64,000 nt of DNA from Betaproteobacteria bacterium HGW-Betaproteobacteria-7. GTDB taxonomy: Bacteria; Pseudomonadota; Gammaproteobacteria; Burkholderiales; Rhodocyclaceae. The translations under genes were made by a program, and so were the position numbers. The notes beneath the pieces are model-generated. The model searched no databases. It had not been told where the DNA came from and saw only the letters and a program-made list of their open reading frames with translations. Of this stretch, positions 40,020 through 50,564 are shown in pieces (the first letter of the stretch is position 1; each line of letters starts with the position of its first letter). The stretch is taken from NCBI GenBank assembly GCA_002840765.1, contig PHCE01000001.1, positions 124,001-188,000 on the forward strand, written 5' to 3'.

Positions 40020-41809
40020 GACTGACCGGGTGGCGCCGGCCAGTGGGCGATCTGCTCCATGGCGTGGCGATAACCGACTTCGGCGATTTCGGCAGCCCGC
40101 CGATAAGCCATCAGGGGAAAGGCGCCAACCGGCGGTTCGAGACAGTAGTCGGCCATGGCCATGGTCCGGCTGCGCTCGTGCATGCCGCCGACGTGGCCGG
40201 CACGATAGAGGATGGCGGCGATCGAGGGCGACTGGCCGCCCTGCCCGCCCAGAAAACCACGCAGGTTGCGCCAGACGGAGAGCCGGGCCATTTCCGGATC
40301 GACGCACAGTTGCTCGCGCAAATCGACATCGACGGCGATGATCGTGCCGTTGCCGCGCCGCCGTTCGAGCGGCGTGCCAAGCCGGCCGCGCATGGCGGCG
40401 ACGGGCACGTTGTCGAGGATCGCCCCGTCGACCAACAGGTCACCGTTCCAGAGCACCGGCGGCAGCAGGCCGGCTGGCGAATTGCTGGCCAGCACTGCCC
40501 GCCACAGCGGGCCGCTGTCCTGCACCGTGGTGCACGCCTGGCTCAAATTGCAGGCCGAGGCGAAAAACGGCCGCCACAATTGTTCGATGCGCGTATCGCC
40601 GAACATGCGGTGCAGGTCGCGTTCCAGGCGCTTGCCAGAGAGCAGCGAGATCAGCGGCAGGGTCGGCCGTTCGCCGCCAAGGGCGAAACGCCGGGTGTTG
40701 TCGAGAATCTCGTCGAGCGCCATGCCACTGGCGTACTGCGCCCCGATCAGCGCGCCCATGCTGTTGCCCCCGATCAGATCGACCGGAATGCCGCATTCCT
40801 CCAGGGCGCGCAGCACCCCCACATGGGAGAAGCCACGGGCGCCGCCGCCACCGAGGACGACGCCGACCGCGCGGCTGCCAAGGAAGCGGGCCAGTCGCGC
40901 CGTGTCGGCGGCATGCCCGCCGCGCAACGGGTAGATACGCTCGACGTCGCGGACCGCAAGCCAGGCCTGCAAGTCGCCCGGCAGTTCGGCGCCGGCTGGG
41001 TGAATCAGGGCAAGATGCTTGCGCTTCATGACGAAGCCCTGCTCCTGTGCCAGTTCCGCCTCGACTGCCGAAAGCTCCGGTGACTCGGCGCTGGCCGCGA
41101 CGAAGACGACCTGATCGGCCTGGCGGAGCAACCGTCGGGTACGCGGGTGATTGTCCGTATCGGCCGTCAGGACGAGAAATTCGAATTGCTGTTCCAGCTG
41201 GTCGAGTTGCCGGCCGTCAACCTCGGCCCCGGCGAACTCGGCGGCTCGGCCGAAAGCCCCGAGGGCAGCAGCCAGTTCGTCAGCCACTTGGCGCCCGAGG
41301 AGAACATCGCGCAGGGCGATGACGGCAATCGTGTGCGCCCTCGCCTGCTCCGCCACCTGCGGCACATGGCGCAACTTCTGATACACCGCCTGGGCGAAGA
41401 AACGGTTCAACTCCACCGGATGCCGGCGCAACAGTACCTCGAAGGGATCCCGACGCAAACGGGCGACCAGCGTATCGCGCACTGCCGTCACATCGGCAAA
41501 GCGCACTTCGCCAAGGATCATCCCGGTTTCGCCGACGGTCTCGCCGGGACATATCTCGTTATAAAGGTTCAGCGTTCCGTCCGCATTGCGCCGCGAAACC
41601 CGCAAGCGGCCACTGACCACGACCAGCATGCTGTCGGCCACCTCGCCTTCGGACAGGACAGCCTGCCCGCCAGCGACCTCCTCCAGCTCCAGGACGGCTG
41701 CCAGATCATCGACAATGCCCTCACCCAGCGCCGCGAATGTCCGGCTGCCCAGCAGCACCTCGCGCAGCTTGTCGCGCGCTGAAGGCGACGCTGAGGGTGC
41801 CGGCTGCAT
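40016..41809 (-). CDS. cyclic nucleotide-binding and patatin-like phospholipase domain protein
   Basis: cNMP-binding PGETVGETGMILGEVRFADVTAVRDT; patatin GGGGARGFSHVGVLRALEECGIPVDLIGGNSMGALIGA and DGAILDNVP; ATG 41809. Confidence 0.9.
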   Translation of the reverse strand: MQPAPSASPSARDKLREVLLGSRTFAALGEGIVDDLAAVLELEEVAGGQAVLSEGEVADSMLVVVSGRLRVSRRNADGTLNLYNEICPGETVGETGMILGEVRFADVTAVRDTLVARLRRDPFEVLLRRHPVELNRFFAQAVYQKLRHVPQVAEQARAHTIAVIALRDVLLGRQVADELAAALGAFGRAAEFAGAEVDGRQLDQLEQQFEFLVLTADTDNHPRTRRLLRQADQVVFVAASAESPELSAVEAELAQEQGFVMKRKHLALIHPAGAELPGDLQAWLAVRDVERIYPLRGGHAADTARLARFLGSRAVGVVLGGGGARGFSHVGVLRALEECGIPVDLIGGNSMGALIGAQYASGMALDEILDNTRRFALGGERPTLPLISLLSGKRLERDLHRMFGDTRIEQLWRPFFASACNLSQACTTVQDSGPLWRAVLASNSPAGLLPPVLWNGDLLVDGAILDNVPVAAMRGRLGTPLERRRGNGTIIAVDVDLREQLCVDPEMARLSVWRNLRGFLGGQGGQSPSIAAILYRAGHVGGMHERSRTMAMADYCLEPPVGAFPLMAYRRAAEIAEVGYRHAMEQIAHWPAPPGQS

Positions 41810-41819
41810 CACCTGTCGT

Positions 41820-42830
41820 TCAGCTGTCGAAACCAAGCGGATTGGCGGACTGCCAGCGCCAGGCATCGGCACACATCGCGGCGATGTTGTGCTCGGCCTG
41901 CCAGCCGAGCAGTTCACGGGCGCGCCGGGGATCGGCATAGCAGGCGGCAACATCACCCGGCCGCCGATCGACGATGCGATACGGCACCGGCCGGCCACTC
42001 GCCTGCTCGAAGGCCGCGACGATGTCGAGGACGCTGTAGCCTTGGCCGGTTCCCAGGTTGACCGGCACGACGCCGGCCAGCGTATCGAGCTTGGCGAGCG
42101 CGGCAAGATGGCCGCGCGCCAGATCGACGACATGAATGTAATCGCGCACCCCGGTACCGTCCGCCGTCGCATAGTCGCCGCCGAAGACGCTGAGTTCGGC
42201 ACGCCGGCCAACGGCCACCTGCGCCACGTAGGGCATCAGATTGTTGGGAATGCCGCGCGGATCCTCACCGATCAGGCCACTGGCGTGCGCGCCGACCGGA
42301 TTGAAATAGCGCAGCAGGGCCACCCGCCAGCGCGGGTCGGCATGGCCAATGTCGCGCAGCATGTCTTCGATGATCAGTTTGCTGCGCCCATAGGGATTGG
42401 TCGCCTGCAACGGAAAGCTCTCGTCGATCGGCACCGCGTGCGGGTCACCGTAGACGGTCGCCGACGAGCTGAACACCAGATTGAACACCCCGGCCGCGGC
42501 CATGGCCTCGAATAGATGCAGCGAACCGACGACATTGTTGTCGTAATAGCGCAGCGGCTGTTCGACGGATTCGCCGACCGCCTTCAATCCGGCAAAGTGA
42601 ATGACCGCCTTTATCGGATGTTTGGCGAACAGAGTGGCCAGCAATGGCCGGTCGCGGATGTCGCCTTCGACGAGATGTGGCCGCCGGCCTGCGATTCGCT
42701 CGATACGCTCGAGCACCTTGGCCGAACTATTGGAAAAATTGTCGAGAATCAGCAGTTCGTGTCCCGCCGCCAGCAATTCGACGACGGTATGCGAGCCAAT
42801 GTAGCCCGCCCCTCCGGTGACCAGAATCAT
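41820..42830 (-). CDS. galE: UDP-glucose 4-epimerase
   Basis: [66 protein letters not shown]. Confidence 0.95.
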   Translation of the reverse strand: MILVTGGAGYIGSHTVVELLAAGHELLILDNFSNSSAKVLERIERIAGRRPHLVEGDIRDRPLLATLFAKHPIKAVIHFAGLKAVGESVEQPLRYYDNNVVGSLHLFEAMAAAGVFNLVFSSSATVYGDPHAVPIDESFPLQATNPYGRSKLIIEDMLRDIGHADPRWRVALLRYFNPVGAHASGLIGEDPRGIPNNLMPYVAQVAVGRRAELSVFGGDYATADGTGVRDYIHVVDLARGHLAALAKLDTLAGVVPVNLGTGQGYSVLDIVAAFEQASGRPVPYRIVDRRPGDVAACYADPRRARELLGWQAEHNIAAMCADAWRWQSANPLGFDS

Positions 42831-42956
42831 TCGTTCCCCGCTATTCGATTTATGCCGGCATTCCGCGCCGGACAGCGCAATTGCCGCATTCTGCCCGATT
42901 CGCCAACGGAACTGAACAGCCACAGCAGATACCTGAAATCGGGCAGGACGATTGGC

Positions 42957-43033
42957 TGGCGTGCCCGGAGGGACTCGAACCCCCGACCTGCTGCTTAGAA
43001 GGCAGCTGCTCTATCCAGTTGAGCTACGGGCAC
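42957..43033 (-). tRNA. tRNA-Arg (anticodon TCT)
   Basis: Minus strand GTGCCCG...CTTCTAA...GGTTCGAGTCC...CGGGCACGCCA; cloverleaf arms and encoded CCA. Confidence 0.95.
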
Positions 43034-43062
43034 TTGAGGGTGATGCACAGACAGGGAAGAAT

Positions 43063-43139
43063 TGGTCGGGGCGGTGGGATTCGAACTCACGACCCTCTGC
43101 TCCCAAAGCAGATGCGCTACCAGACTGCGCTACGCCCCG
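43063..43139 (-). tRNA. tRNA-Pro (anticodon TGG)
   Basis: Minus strand CGGGGCGTAGCGCAGTCTGGTAGCGCATCTGCTTTGGGAGCAGAGG...GAGTTCGAATCC...CGCCCCGACCA. Confidence 0.95.
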
Positions 43140-43279
43140 ACACGAGAAGACGCATTCTAGCACCGGGCGGAAACCCGCACCAGATCAACAGCCTATGTTG
43201 GCAAAACAAACTTTCCTTGCCTGCCCGGCGCCTTTCTGATATTTAATCGCCTTTTTCGTCACCAGGACGCTCTAGAAAA

Positions 43280-43705
43280 ATGGCTGAAGAATTGCTCCAC
43301 AAACATTTCGCACCGTACGAACCCAAGCCGGGCGAGGACTACATGAGTGCGAAGCAACTCACACATTTCCGCAAGATTCTCGAAGCGGTCAAGAAAGAGT
43401 TGAGCGAAGATATCGACCGTACCGTGCATACGATGCAGGACGAGGCTACCGTCTTTGCCGACCCCAACGACCGCGCCAGCCAGGAAACCGACATCGCCAT
43501 CGAACTGCGCAACCGCGACCGCGAACGCAAACTGATCAAGAAGATCGACGAGACGCTGTCGAGCATCGAAAGCGGCGATTACGGCTTCTGCTCCAAGTGT
43601 GGCGTCGAAATCGGCATCAAGCGCCTGGAAGCCCGGCCGACGGCGACGCTGTGCATCGACTGCAAGACGCTGGACGAAATGAAAGAAAAACAAATGGCGA
43701 AATAA
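43280..43705 (+). CDS. dksA: RNA polymerase-binding transcription factor DksA
   Basis: DRASQETDIAIELRNRDRERKLIKKIDETLSSIESGDYGFCSKCGVEIGIKRLEARPTATLCIDCKTLDE. Confidence 0.95.
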   Translation: MAEELLHKHFAPYEPKPGEDYMSAKQLTHFRKILEAVKKELSEDIDRTVHTMQDEATVFADPNDRASQETDIAIELRNRDRERKLIKKIDETLSSIESGDYGFCSKCGVEIGIKRLEARPTATLCIDCKTLDEMKEKQMAK

Positions 43706-43722
43706 TCGCCATTTGTTTTCAG
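43688..43722 (+). terminator. intrinsic terminator of dksA overlapping the 3' end of the coding sequence
   Basis: AAACAAATGGCGA-AATAA-TCGCCATTTGTTT, 13-bp perfect stem, stop codon TAA in the loop. Confidence 0.75.
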
Positions 43723-43864
43723 CGCAGACTTACCTTCGTTAGTCGGAGCTAAAAACAGATGGCCAAGTAACGGCCACCAGCTCGCGTTAGCGGCCTCGCT
43801 TCAACAGGCTGGCGTAGCGGGCCAATACAACTGCCGCCAACGCAATCACCGATTGCCGGACGGC

Positions 43865-43898
43865 CAAAAACAAAGGGCACCTCGCGGTGCCCTTTGTG
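43865..43898 (-). terminator. intrinsic terminator downstream of pnp
   Basis: 12-bp stem ACAAAGGGCACC / GGTGCCCTTTGT followed on minus strand by T tract. Confidence 0.8.
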
Positions 43899-43920
43899 CA
43901 TTCCGGCTGTGGCCGGCTGA

Positions 43921-46056
43921 TTACTGCTGTTGCTGCTCTTGCTGAACCACCGGGGCGATTACCGTGCCCTCTTCGCTGGCAGCGGCCTTCATCGACAGCT
44001 TGACGCGGCCGCGATCATCGGTTTCGAGAACCTTGACGCGAACGATCTGGCCTTCCTTGACGTAGTCTTCGACCTTGTTGACACGTTCCTGGGCGATCTG
44101 CGAGATGTGCAGCAGACCATCCTTGCCCGGCAGCACGGAAACGATCGCACCGAAATCAAGAATCTTCAGCACGGTGCCTTCGTAGATCTTGCCGATCTCG
44201 ACTTCCGCCGTGATCGCGTCGATGCGCGAACGGGCGGCAGCGGCAGCTTCGCCACTGGTGGCGGCGATGGTGATCGTGCCGTCATCCTGGATGTCGATGG
44301 TGGTGCCGGTCTCTTCGGTCAGCGCGCGGATCACCGCGCCGCCCTTGCCGATCACGTCACGGATCTTTTCCGGATTGATCTTGAAGGTGTACAGACGCGG
44401 GGCGTAGGCCGACATTTCTTCGCGCGGGCCAGCAGCCGATTCCTGCATCAGGCCGAGGATGTGCAGACGGGCTTCCTGGGCTTGTGCCAGGGCAACCTGC
44501 ATGATTTCCTTGGTGATGCCCTGGATCTTGATGTCCATCTGCAGCGCGGTGATACCAGCGGTCGTGCCAGCCACCTTGAAGTCCATGTCGCCGAGGTGAT
44601 CTTCGTCACCGAGAATGTCGGTGAGCACGGCAAAGCGGTTGCCGTCCTTGATCAGGCCCATGGCGATACCGGCAACGTGTGCCTTCAGCGGCACGCCGGC
44701 GTCGAGCAGCGCCAGACAGCCGCCGCAAACGGAAGCCATCGACGACGAACCATTGGATTCGGTAATTTCCGACACCAGGCGCATCGAGTAGGAAAAGTCT
44801 TCCGGCTTCGGCAGCACGGCCAGCAGTGCGCGCTTGGCCAGACGGCCGTGACCGACTTCACGACGCTTCGGCGTCCCGACGCGACCGCATTCGCCGGTCG
44901 CGTACGGAGGCATGTTGTAATGCAGCATGAAGCGATCGCGATACTCACCGGCAAGCGCGTCGATGATCTGCTCATCGCGGTTGGTGCCCAGCGTAGCCAC
45001 AGCCAGCGCCTGGGTTTCGCCACGGGTGAACAGCGCCGAGCCATGAGTGCGCGGCAGCACGCCGGAACGCATGGTGATCGGGCGCACGGTGCGCGTGTCG
45101 CGACCGTCGATACGCGGGGCACCGCTGAGGATGCGGCCACGCACGATGGCGGCTTCGATTTCATGGAACAGGTTGCCGACGGTATTCTCGTCCGGCGCGC
45201 CTTCACCAGCGCACAGGGCGGCAACTGCTTCGGCACGAATGGCCTTGACTGCCTGGCTGCGCGTCTGCTTGACGGTGATGTTGTAGGCTTCTTCGAGCTT
45301 GGCAGCGACCAGATCCTTCAACTTGGCGACCAGGGCTTCGTCCTGGGCCGGCGCTTGCCAGTCCCATTCCGGCTTGCCGGCTTCTTCGACCAGTTCGTTG
45401 ATGGCGTTGATCGCCTTCTGCATTTCGGTGTGACCGAAGACGACGGCGCCGAGCATGACATCTTCCGGCAGTTGGTCAGCTTCCGATTCAACCATCAGCA
45501 CGGCAGCTTCGGTACCGGCGACGACGAGGTCGAGCTGGCTGGTCTTGAGCTGGCTCAGGGTCGGGCACAGGACATACTGGCCGTCGATGTAGCCGACGCG
45601 GGCAGCACCGATCGGGCCGTTGAACGGCACGCCTGAGATGGCCAGGGCGGCGGAGGCGCCGATCAGGGCCGGGATGTCGGAATCGACTTCCGGATTCAGC
45701 GACATCACCGTGGCGATGACCTGGACTTCATTGTAGAAGCCGTCCGGGAACAGCGGGCGAATCGGGCGGTCGATCAGGCGGCAGGTCAGCGTTTCCTTTT
45801 CGGAAGGACGGCCTTCGCGCTTGAAGAAGCCACCGGGGATACGGCCGGCAGCGTAAACTTTTTCCTGGTAATCAACGGTCAGCGGGAAGAAATCCTGACC
45901 GGGCTTGGCATTCTTGGCGGCCACGACGGTGACCAGAACCACGGTTTCTTCCATGGAAACGAGGACGGCACCGCCGGCCTGGCGGGCGATTTCGCCGGTT
46001 TCGATAGTGACCTGATGGTCACCGTAGGCGAAGGTTTTTTTCACGACATTAAACAT
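43921..46056 (-). CDS. pnp: polyribonucleotide nucleotidyltransferase (PNPase)
   Basis: Full-length PNPase with KH ([21 protein letters not shown]) and S1 domains. Confidence 0.97.
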   Translation of the reverse strand: MFNVVKKTFAYGDHQVTIETGEIARQAGGAVLVSMEETVVLVTVVAAKNAKPGQDFFPLTVDYQEKVYAAGRIPGGFFKREGRPSEKETLTCRLIDRPIRPLFPDGFYNEVQVIATVMSLNPEVDSDIPALIGASAALAISGVPFNGPIGAARVGYIDGQYVLCPTLSQLKTSQLDLVVAGTEAAVLMVESEADQLPEDVMLGAVVFGHTEMQKAINAINELVEEAGKPEWDWQAPAQDEALVAKLKDLVAAKLEEAYNITVKQTRSQAVKAIRAEAVAALCAGEGAPDENTVGNLFHEIEAAIVRGRILSGAPRIDGRDTRTVRPITMRSGVLPRTHGSALFTRGETQALAVATLGTNRDEQIIDALAGEYRDRFMLHYNMPPYATGECGRVGTPKRREVGHGRLAKRALLAVLPKPEDFSYSMRLVSEITESNGSSSMASVCGGCLALLDAGVPLKAHVAGIAMGLIKDGNRFAVLTDILGDEDHLGDMDFKVAGTTAGITALQMDIKIQGITKEIMQVALAQAQEARLHILGLMQESAAGPREEMSAYAPRLYTFKINPEKIRDVIGKGGAVIRALTEETGTTIDIQDDGTITIAATSGEAAAAARSRIDAITAEVEIGKIYEGTVLKILDFGAIVSVLPGKDGLLHISQIAQERVNKVEDYVKEGQIVRVKVLETDDRGRVKLSMKAAASEEGTVIAPVVQQEQQQQ

Positions 46057-46130
46057 AATTTCCTTTCACTCTCATCACAATTAACAACGATAACAACAAC
46101 TTACAACGACAACAAAAGCATTGTGCCAAA

Positions 46131-46166
46131 AACAAAAAAAGCGGCCGGGAGTTTTCCGGGCCGCTC
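46131..46166 (-). terminator. terminator-like hairpin downstream of rpsO
   Basis: Minus strand AGCGGCC...GGCCGCT stem followed by TTTTTTTG. Confidence 0.7.
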
Positions 46167-46184
46167 TTTCTTGGCTTCGTCTGC

Positions 46185-46454
46185 TTACTTGCGCAGACCG
46201 AGCTTGGTAATCAGGGTGCGGTAAGAATCGACGTTCTTGCCCTTCAGGTAGTCGAGCAGCTTGCGACGCTGCGAAACCAGGCGCAGCAGACCACGACGCG
46301 AGTGGTGATCCTTCTTGTGTTCCTTGAAGTGCGGGGTCAGGTCGTTGATGCGTCCGGTCAGCAGCGCGATCTGGACTTCCGGGGAACCGGTGTCGCCTTG
46401 GGCGCGTTGATATTCGGCAACGATGCCGGCCTTGATTTCGGTGGTGAATGCCAT
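46185..46454 (-). CDS. rpsO: 30S ribosomal protein S15
   Basis: [52 protein letters not shown]; start at MAFTTEIK. Confidence 0.97.
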   Translation of the reverse strand: MAFTTEIKAGIVAEYQRAQGDTGSPEVQIALLTGRINDLTPHFKEHKKDHHSRRGLLRLVSQRRKLLDYLKGKNVDSYRTLITKLGLRK

Positions 46455-46560
46455 TTCAAAACCCTCTTTCTTGGTTACGACGCTGCCCCGGTTTGATAGA
46501 GCGAGCGCCAAGTTGAAGTAAATTTTCCGTTGGCGACGGAAAGCGCGCGATTATACCCGC

Positions 46561-47460
46561 TCAGGCCGACAATTGCACCAAGCGTTTTGGCCACAGGCGT
46601 CCATCAGCCGCCGGCTCGCCGACGCCGATCAGACGGCCATCGGCATAGACGCGAATCTTGCCGGCAAGACCGGCCGGCAGCTCAACCGGATTGCCGTGGC
46701 TGAAGCGCTCGGCTGCCTCGCCTTCAACATTGACCACGGGCAGCGACTGTAACAGGGCATCGACTGGCTGCAAGCAGGATGCCCTTGCCTCTTGGGCCAG
46801 TGCTTCCAGTTCGGCCAGCGTGACGGCACCGTTCAGGTCGAGATCGCCGACCGCAGTACGCCGCAGACCGATCAGGTGGGCGCCGCAGCCCAGTACCTGG
46901 CCGAGATCGGCGGCCAGCACGCGAATGTAGGTACCCTTGCTACAGCGCACGCGTAGGCTCAGGCGGTCGCCGGCAAAGTTCAGGAGCTCCAGGGCATGAA
47001 TGGTCACCGGCCGCGGCAGCCGCTCGACCTCGATACCCTGACGGGCCAGTTCATAGAGCGGCCGACCGTTGCGCTTGAGCGCCGAATGCATCGGTGGAAT
47101 CTGCTCGATGGCCCCGATGAATCGCGGCAGCGCCCGCCGGACATCGGCCTCGTCGACCGTGACTGGCGCCGTCGCCACGACCTGGCCATCAGCATCGCCA
47201 GAATCAGTCGTCACACCGAGCTGGACGATGGCTTCGTAGGTCTTGTCGGCATCAAGCAGATCGGCGGAAAATTTGGTCGCCTCGCCGAAACACAGCGGCA
47301 GCAAGCCGGTCGCTGCCGGATCGAGGGTACCGGTATGGCCGCCCTTGGCCGCCGAGAACAGGCGGCGCGCCTTTTGCAGTGCGTCGTTGGAAGTCAGCCC
47401 GAGTGGCTTGTCGAGCAGCAGAACGCCATCGACCCGTTGCCAGGTCTTTTTCACTTGCAT
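46561..47460 (-). CDS. truB: tRNA pseudouridine(55) synthase
   Basis: DGVLLLDKPLGLTSNDALQKARRLFSAAKGGHTGTLDPAATGLLPLCFGEATK. Confidence 0.96.
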   Translation of the reverse strand: MQVKKTWQRVDGVLLLDKPLGLTSNDALQKARRLFSAAKGGHTGTLDPAATGLLPLCFGEATKFSADLLDADKTYEAIVQLGVTTDSGDADGQVVATAPVTVDEADVRRALPRFIGAIEQIPPMHSALKRNGRPLYELARQGIEVERLPRPVTIHALELLNFAGDRLSLRVRCSKGTYIRVLAADLGQVLGCGAHLIGLRRTAVGDLDLNGAVTLAELEALAQEARASCLQPVDALLQSLPVVNVEGEAAERFSHGNPVELPAGLAGKIRVYADGRLIGVGEPAADGRLWPKRLVQLSA

Positions 47461-47467
47461 GCGCTGC

Positions 47468-47839
47468 TCAGTCTTCCGGCGTCTGGTCGCTGACGGCCTT
47501 GGCCTGCTCGATCAGCGCCGACATGCTGGCACCGCGCTCGATGGAATCGTCGTAGATGAAATGCAGTTCGGGCAAGGTGTGGATGTGAATCCGCCGGCCC
47601 AGTTCGCGGCGCAGGAAACCGGCGGCGCGCTTCAGACCTTGCTCGACTTCGGCCAGATGCTCGTCATTGAGCGTGGCGAAGAAAACCTTGGCATGGGCGT
47701 AATCCGGGGTCAGCTCGACGGCGGTCAGACTGACCATGCCGACCCGCGGATCCTTCAGTTCGGTACGAATCAGGTCGGCGAGGTCGCGGCGCACCTGCTC
47801 CGCGACCCGGTCACTGCGCTGAAATGCTTTCTTCTTCAT
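47468..47839 (-). CDS. rbfA: 30S ribosome-binding factor A
   Basis: RSDRVAEQVRRDLADLIRTELKDPRVGMVSLTAVELTPDYAHAKVFF. Confidence 0.95.
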   Translation of the reverse strand: MKKKAFQRSDRVAEQVRRDLADLIRTELKDPRVGMVSLTAVELTPDYAHAKVFFATLNDEHLAEVEQGLKRAAGFLRRELGRRIHIHTLPELHFIYDDSIERGASMSALIEQAKAVSDQTPED

Positions 47840-50547
47840 TACAGCGAGCGCGCCACTTCCTGGATTTCGTACACTTCGAGCTGGTCACCTTCCTGGATGT
47901 CGTTGTTGTTCTTCAGCGACAGACCGCACTCGAAGTTGCTGCGGACTTCCTTGACGTCATCCTTGAAGCGCTTGAGCGAATCGAGTTCGCCGTCCCACTG
48001 GACAACGTTGTTGCGCAGCAGACGGACGCGCGAAGCGCGCTTGATGAAACCTTCCAGCACGTAACAGCCAGCGATGGAACCGACCTTGGAGACGTGGAAG
48101 ACCTGACGGATTTCGACCATGCCGGTGATCTGCTCGCGCTTCTCCGGCGAGAGCATGCCGGACAGCGCCGACTTGACTTCGTCGACGGCGTCGTAGATCA
48201 CGTTGTAGTAACGGATATCGACACCGAAAGTCTCGGCCAGCTTGCGTGCCCCGACATCGGCCCGGGTGTTGAAGCCAATGATGACGGCACCGGAAGCCTG
48301 CGCCAGATTGACGTCGGATTCGCTGATCGCGCCGACCGCACCGTGGATGATCTGCACGCGCACTTCGGCGTTCGACAGCTTGGCCAGGGTCTGCACCAGG
48401 GCCTCCTGGGAACCTTGCACGTCGGCCTTGACGATCAACGGCAAGGTCTTGACCTCGCCCTCTTCCATCTGCTGGAACATGTTTTCCAGCTTGGCCGCCT
48501 GTTGCTTGGCCAACTTGACGTCGCGGAACTTGCCCTGACGGAACAGCGCTATTTCGCGCGCCTTCTTTTCGTCGGCCAGAACAATGGCTTCTTCACCTGC
48601 TGCCGGCACATCCGAGAGGCCGAGGATTTCGACCGGGATCGACGGACCTGCCTCGGTGATCGGCTTGCCGTTTTCGTCCAGCATGGCCCGCACGCGACCG
48701 GAAACCTGACCTGCCAGCACGACGTCGCCGCGCTTCAAGGTGCCGGAAAGCACCAGCATGGTGGCCACGGCACCGCGACCCTTGTCGAGACGCGCTTCGA
48801 TGATCAGACCCTTGGCCGGCGCATCCTTCTGCGCCGTCAATTCGAGCACTTCGGCCTGCAGGAGCACCTGTTCGAGCAACTCGTCGATACCGGTGCCCTT
48901 CTTGGCGGAAACCGGCACGAAGGGCGAATCGCCACCGTACTCTTCGGGAATGACGCCTTCGGCCACCAGTTCCTGCTTGACGCGGTCCGGGTTGGCATCG
49001 GGCTTGTCCATCTTGTTGATCGCTACCACCAGCGGCACGCCGGCCGCCTTGGCATGGTGGATCGCTTCCTTGGTCTGCGGCATCACGCCGTCGTCAGCCG
49101 CGACGACCAGAATGACGATGTCGGTCGCCTTGGCGCCGCGGGCACGCATTGCCGTAAAGGCCTCGTGACCCGGGGTGTCGAGGAAGGTGACCATGCCGCG
49201 TTCGGTTTCGACATGGTAGGCACCGATGTGTTGGGTAATGCCGCCGGCTTCGCCAGCCGCCACCTTGGCACGACGGATGTAGTCGAGCAGCGAGGTCTTG
49301 CCGTGGTCGACGTGGCCCATGACGGTAACCACCGGGGCACGCGGCTCCAGCGGCACATCCTTGTGATCGCCGGCATCGACGAGGAAGGCATCGGGATCGT
49401 CGAGCTTGGCGGGGAACGCCTTGTGGCCCATTTCCTCGACCACGATCATGGCCGTTTCCTGATCCAGAACCTGGTTGATGGTGACCATCGAACCCATCTT
49501 CATCATCGCCTTGATCACTTCGATGGCCTTGACGGCCATCTTGTGCGCCAGGTCGGAAACGGAAATGGTCTCCGGCACATGCACTTCGCGAACGATGACT
49601 TCGGTTGGCGCCTGGAAGCTGCCCTGACCGTCGTCACTGGCGTGACCATGCTTCTTGTGACCACCGCGGCCGCTCTTCCAGGAAGAGCCGGTATCTGCAG
49701 AACGCGTCTTGATGCCCGGCTTCTTCTTGCCGTCGTCGGCGCGGGCGTTGCCGCCCTTCTTGGCATCCTTGCCCGGGGCATCCGGACGCTTGTGCAGCGT
49801 TCCCTTTTCTGCCGGCGCTTCCTGCGTCTTGGCCTGAGCAGCAGCCTGCTGCTTGGCCTGTTCGGCCAGCTTGGCGGCGGCAGAAGCGGCTTCGGCCTGC
49901 AGGCGCATCTGGGCCAACTGGATTTCGCGGGCCTGCTTTTCCTTCAGCTCGCGCTCCTGAATGGCACGCAACTGACCGTGGCGACGCATCTGCTCGTCAC
50001 GAGCACGCAACTCGTCCTCACCGATGATGTCGGCGCGGGTCAGCGGCGGTGCCACGACCTTGGGCACTTCGGGCGGCGCGGTGTCTTCAACGACAACCGG
50101 CGCTTCAACGATCGGCTCGGCAACAACCTCGATAACCGGCTCTTCAACCACCGGCTCGGGAATGGGTTCGGGTGCCGGCGGAATTTCAACGACGGGCGGC
50201 TCAACCAGCAGCTCCTCGGATTCGACAGGCGCATCCTGAAGGGCTTCACCGATATCGCGTTTGACCAGCACGCGCTTCTTGCGCACTTCGACCTGCACCG
50301 TGCGCGCCCGGCCATGCGAGTCGGTCGACTTGATTTCGCTCGTCTGCTTGCGGGTCAGGGTGATCTTGGTCTTTGACTCGTCGCCATGGGCGCGGCGCAG
50401 GTAGTCGAGCAACCTCGCCTTGTCCTGGTCGGTCAGCGTATCTTCGGCGCCCTGCTTGCCGACGCCGGCCTTGCCCAATTGCTCGAGCAGGGCCGCGACC
50501 GGCATTTTGAGTTCAACGGCAAATTGTGAGACTGATGTTGCGGACAT
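47839..50547 (-). CDS. infB: translation initiation factor IF-2
   Basis: [47 protein letters not shown]2_N domain at the start. Confidence 0.97.
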   Translation of the reverse strand: MSATSVSQFAVELKMPVAALLEQLGKAGVGKQGAEDTLTDQDKARLLDYLRRAHGDESKTKITLTRKQTSEIKSTDSHGRARTVQVEVRKKRVLVKRDIGEALQDAPVESEELLVEPPVVEIPPAPEPIPEPVVEEPVIEVVAEPIVEAPVVVEDTAPPEVPKVVAPPLTRADIIGEDELRARDEQMRRHGQLRAIQERELKEKQAREIQLAQMRLQAEAASAAAKLAEQAKQQAAAQAKTQEAPAEKGTLHKRPDAPGKDAKKGGNARADDGKKKPGIKTRSADTGSSWKSGRGGHKKHGHASDDGQGSFQAPTEVIVREVHVPETISVSDLAHKMAVKAIEVIKAMMKMGSMVTINQVLDQETAMIVVEEMGHKAFPAKLDDPDAFLVDAGDHKDVPLEPRAPVVTVMGHVDHGKTSLLDYIRRAKVAAGEAGGITQHIGAYHVETERGMVTFLDTPGHEAFTAMRARGAKATDIVILVVAADDGVMPQTKEAIHHAKAAGVPLVVAINKMDKPDANPDRVKQELVAEGVIPEEYGGDSPFVPVSAKKGTGIDELLEQVLLQAEVLELTAQKDAPAKGLIIEARLDKGRGAVATMLVLSGTLKRGDVVLAGQVSGRVRAMLDENGKPITEAGPSIPVEILGLSDVPAAGEEAIVLADEKKAREIALFRQGKFRDVKLAKQQAAKLENMFQQMEEGEVKTLPLIVKADVQGSQEALVQTLAKLSNAEVRVQIIHGAVGAISESDVNLAQASGAVIIGFNTRADVGARKLAETFGVDIRYYNVIYDAVDEVKSALSGMLSPEKREQITGMVEIRQVFHVSKVGSIAGCYVLEGFIKRASRVRLLRNNVVQWDGELDSLKRFKDDVKEVRSNFECGLSLKNNNDIQEGDQLEVYEIQEVARSL

Positions 50548-50564
50548 ACTTCCTACCTCCCCGC

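Noticed and set aside
43930-45636. 568-aa plus-strand ORF opposite pnp
   Set aside because: Antisense of a certain housekeeping gene, no domain signature.
47824-50376. 850-aa plus-strand ORF opposite infB
   Set aside because: Antisense of infB; composition typical of a reverse-complement shadow ORF.
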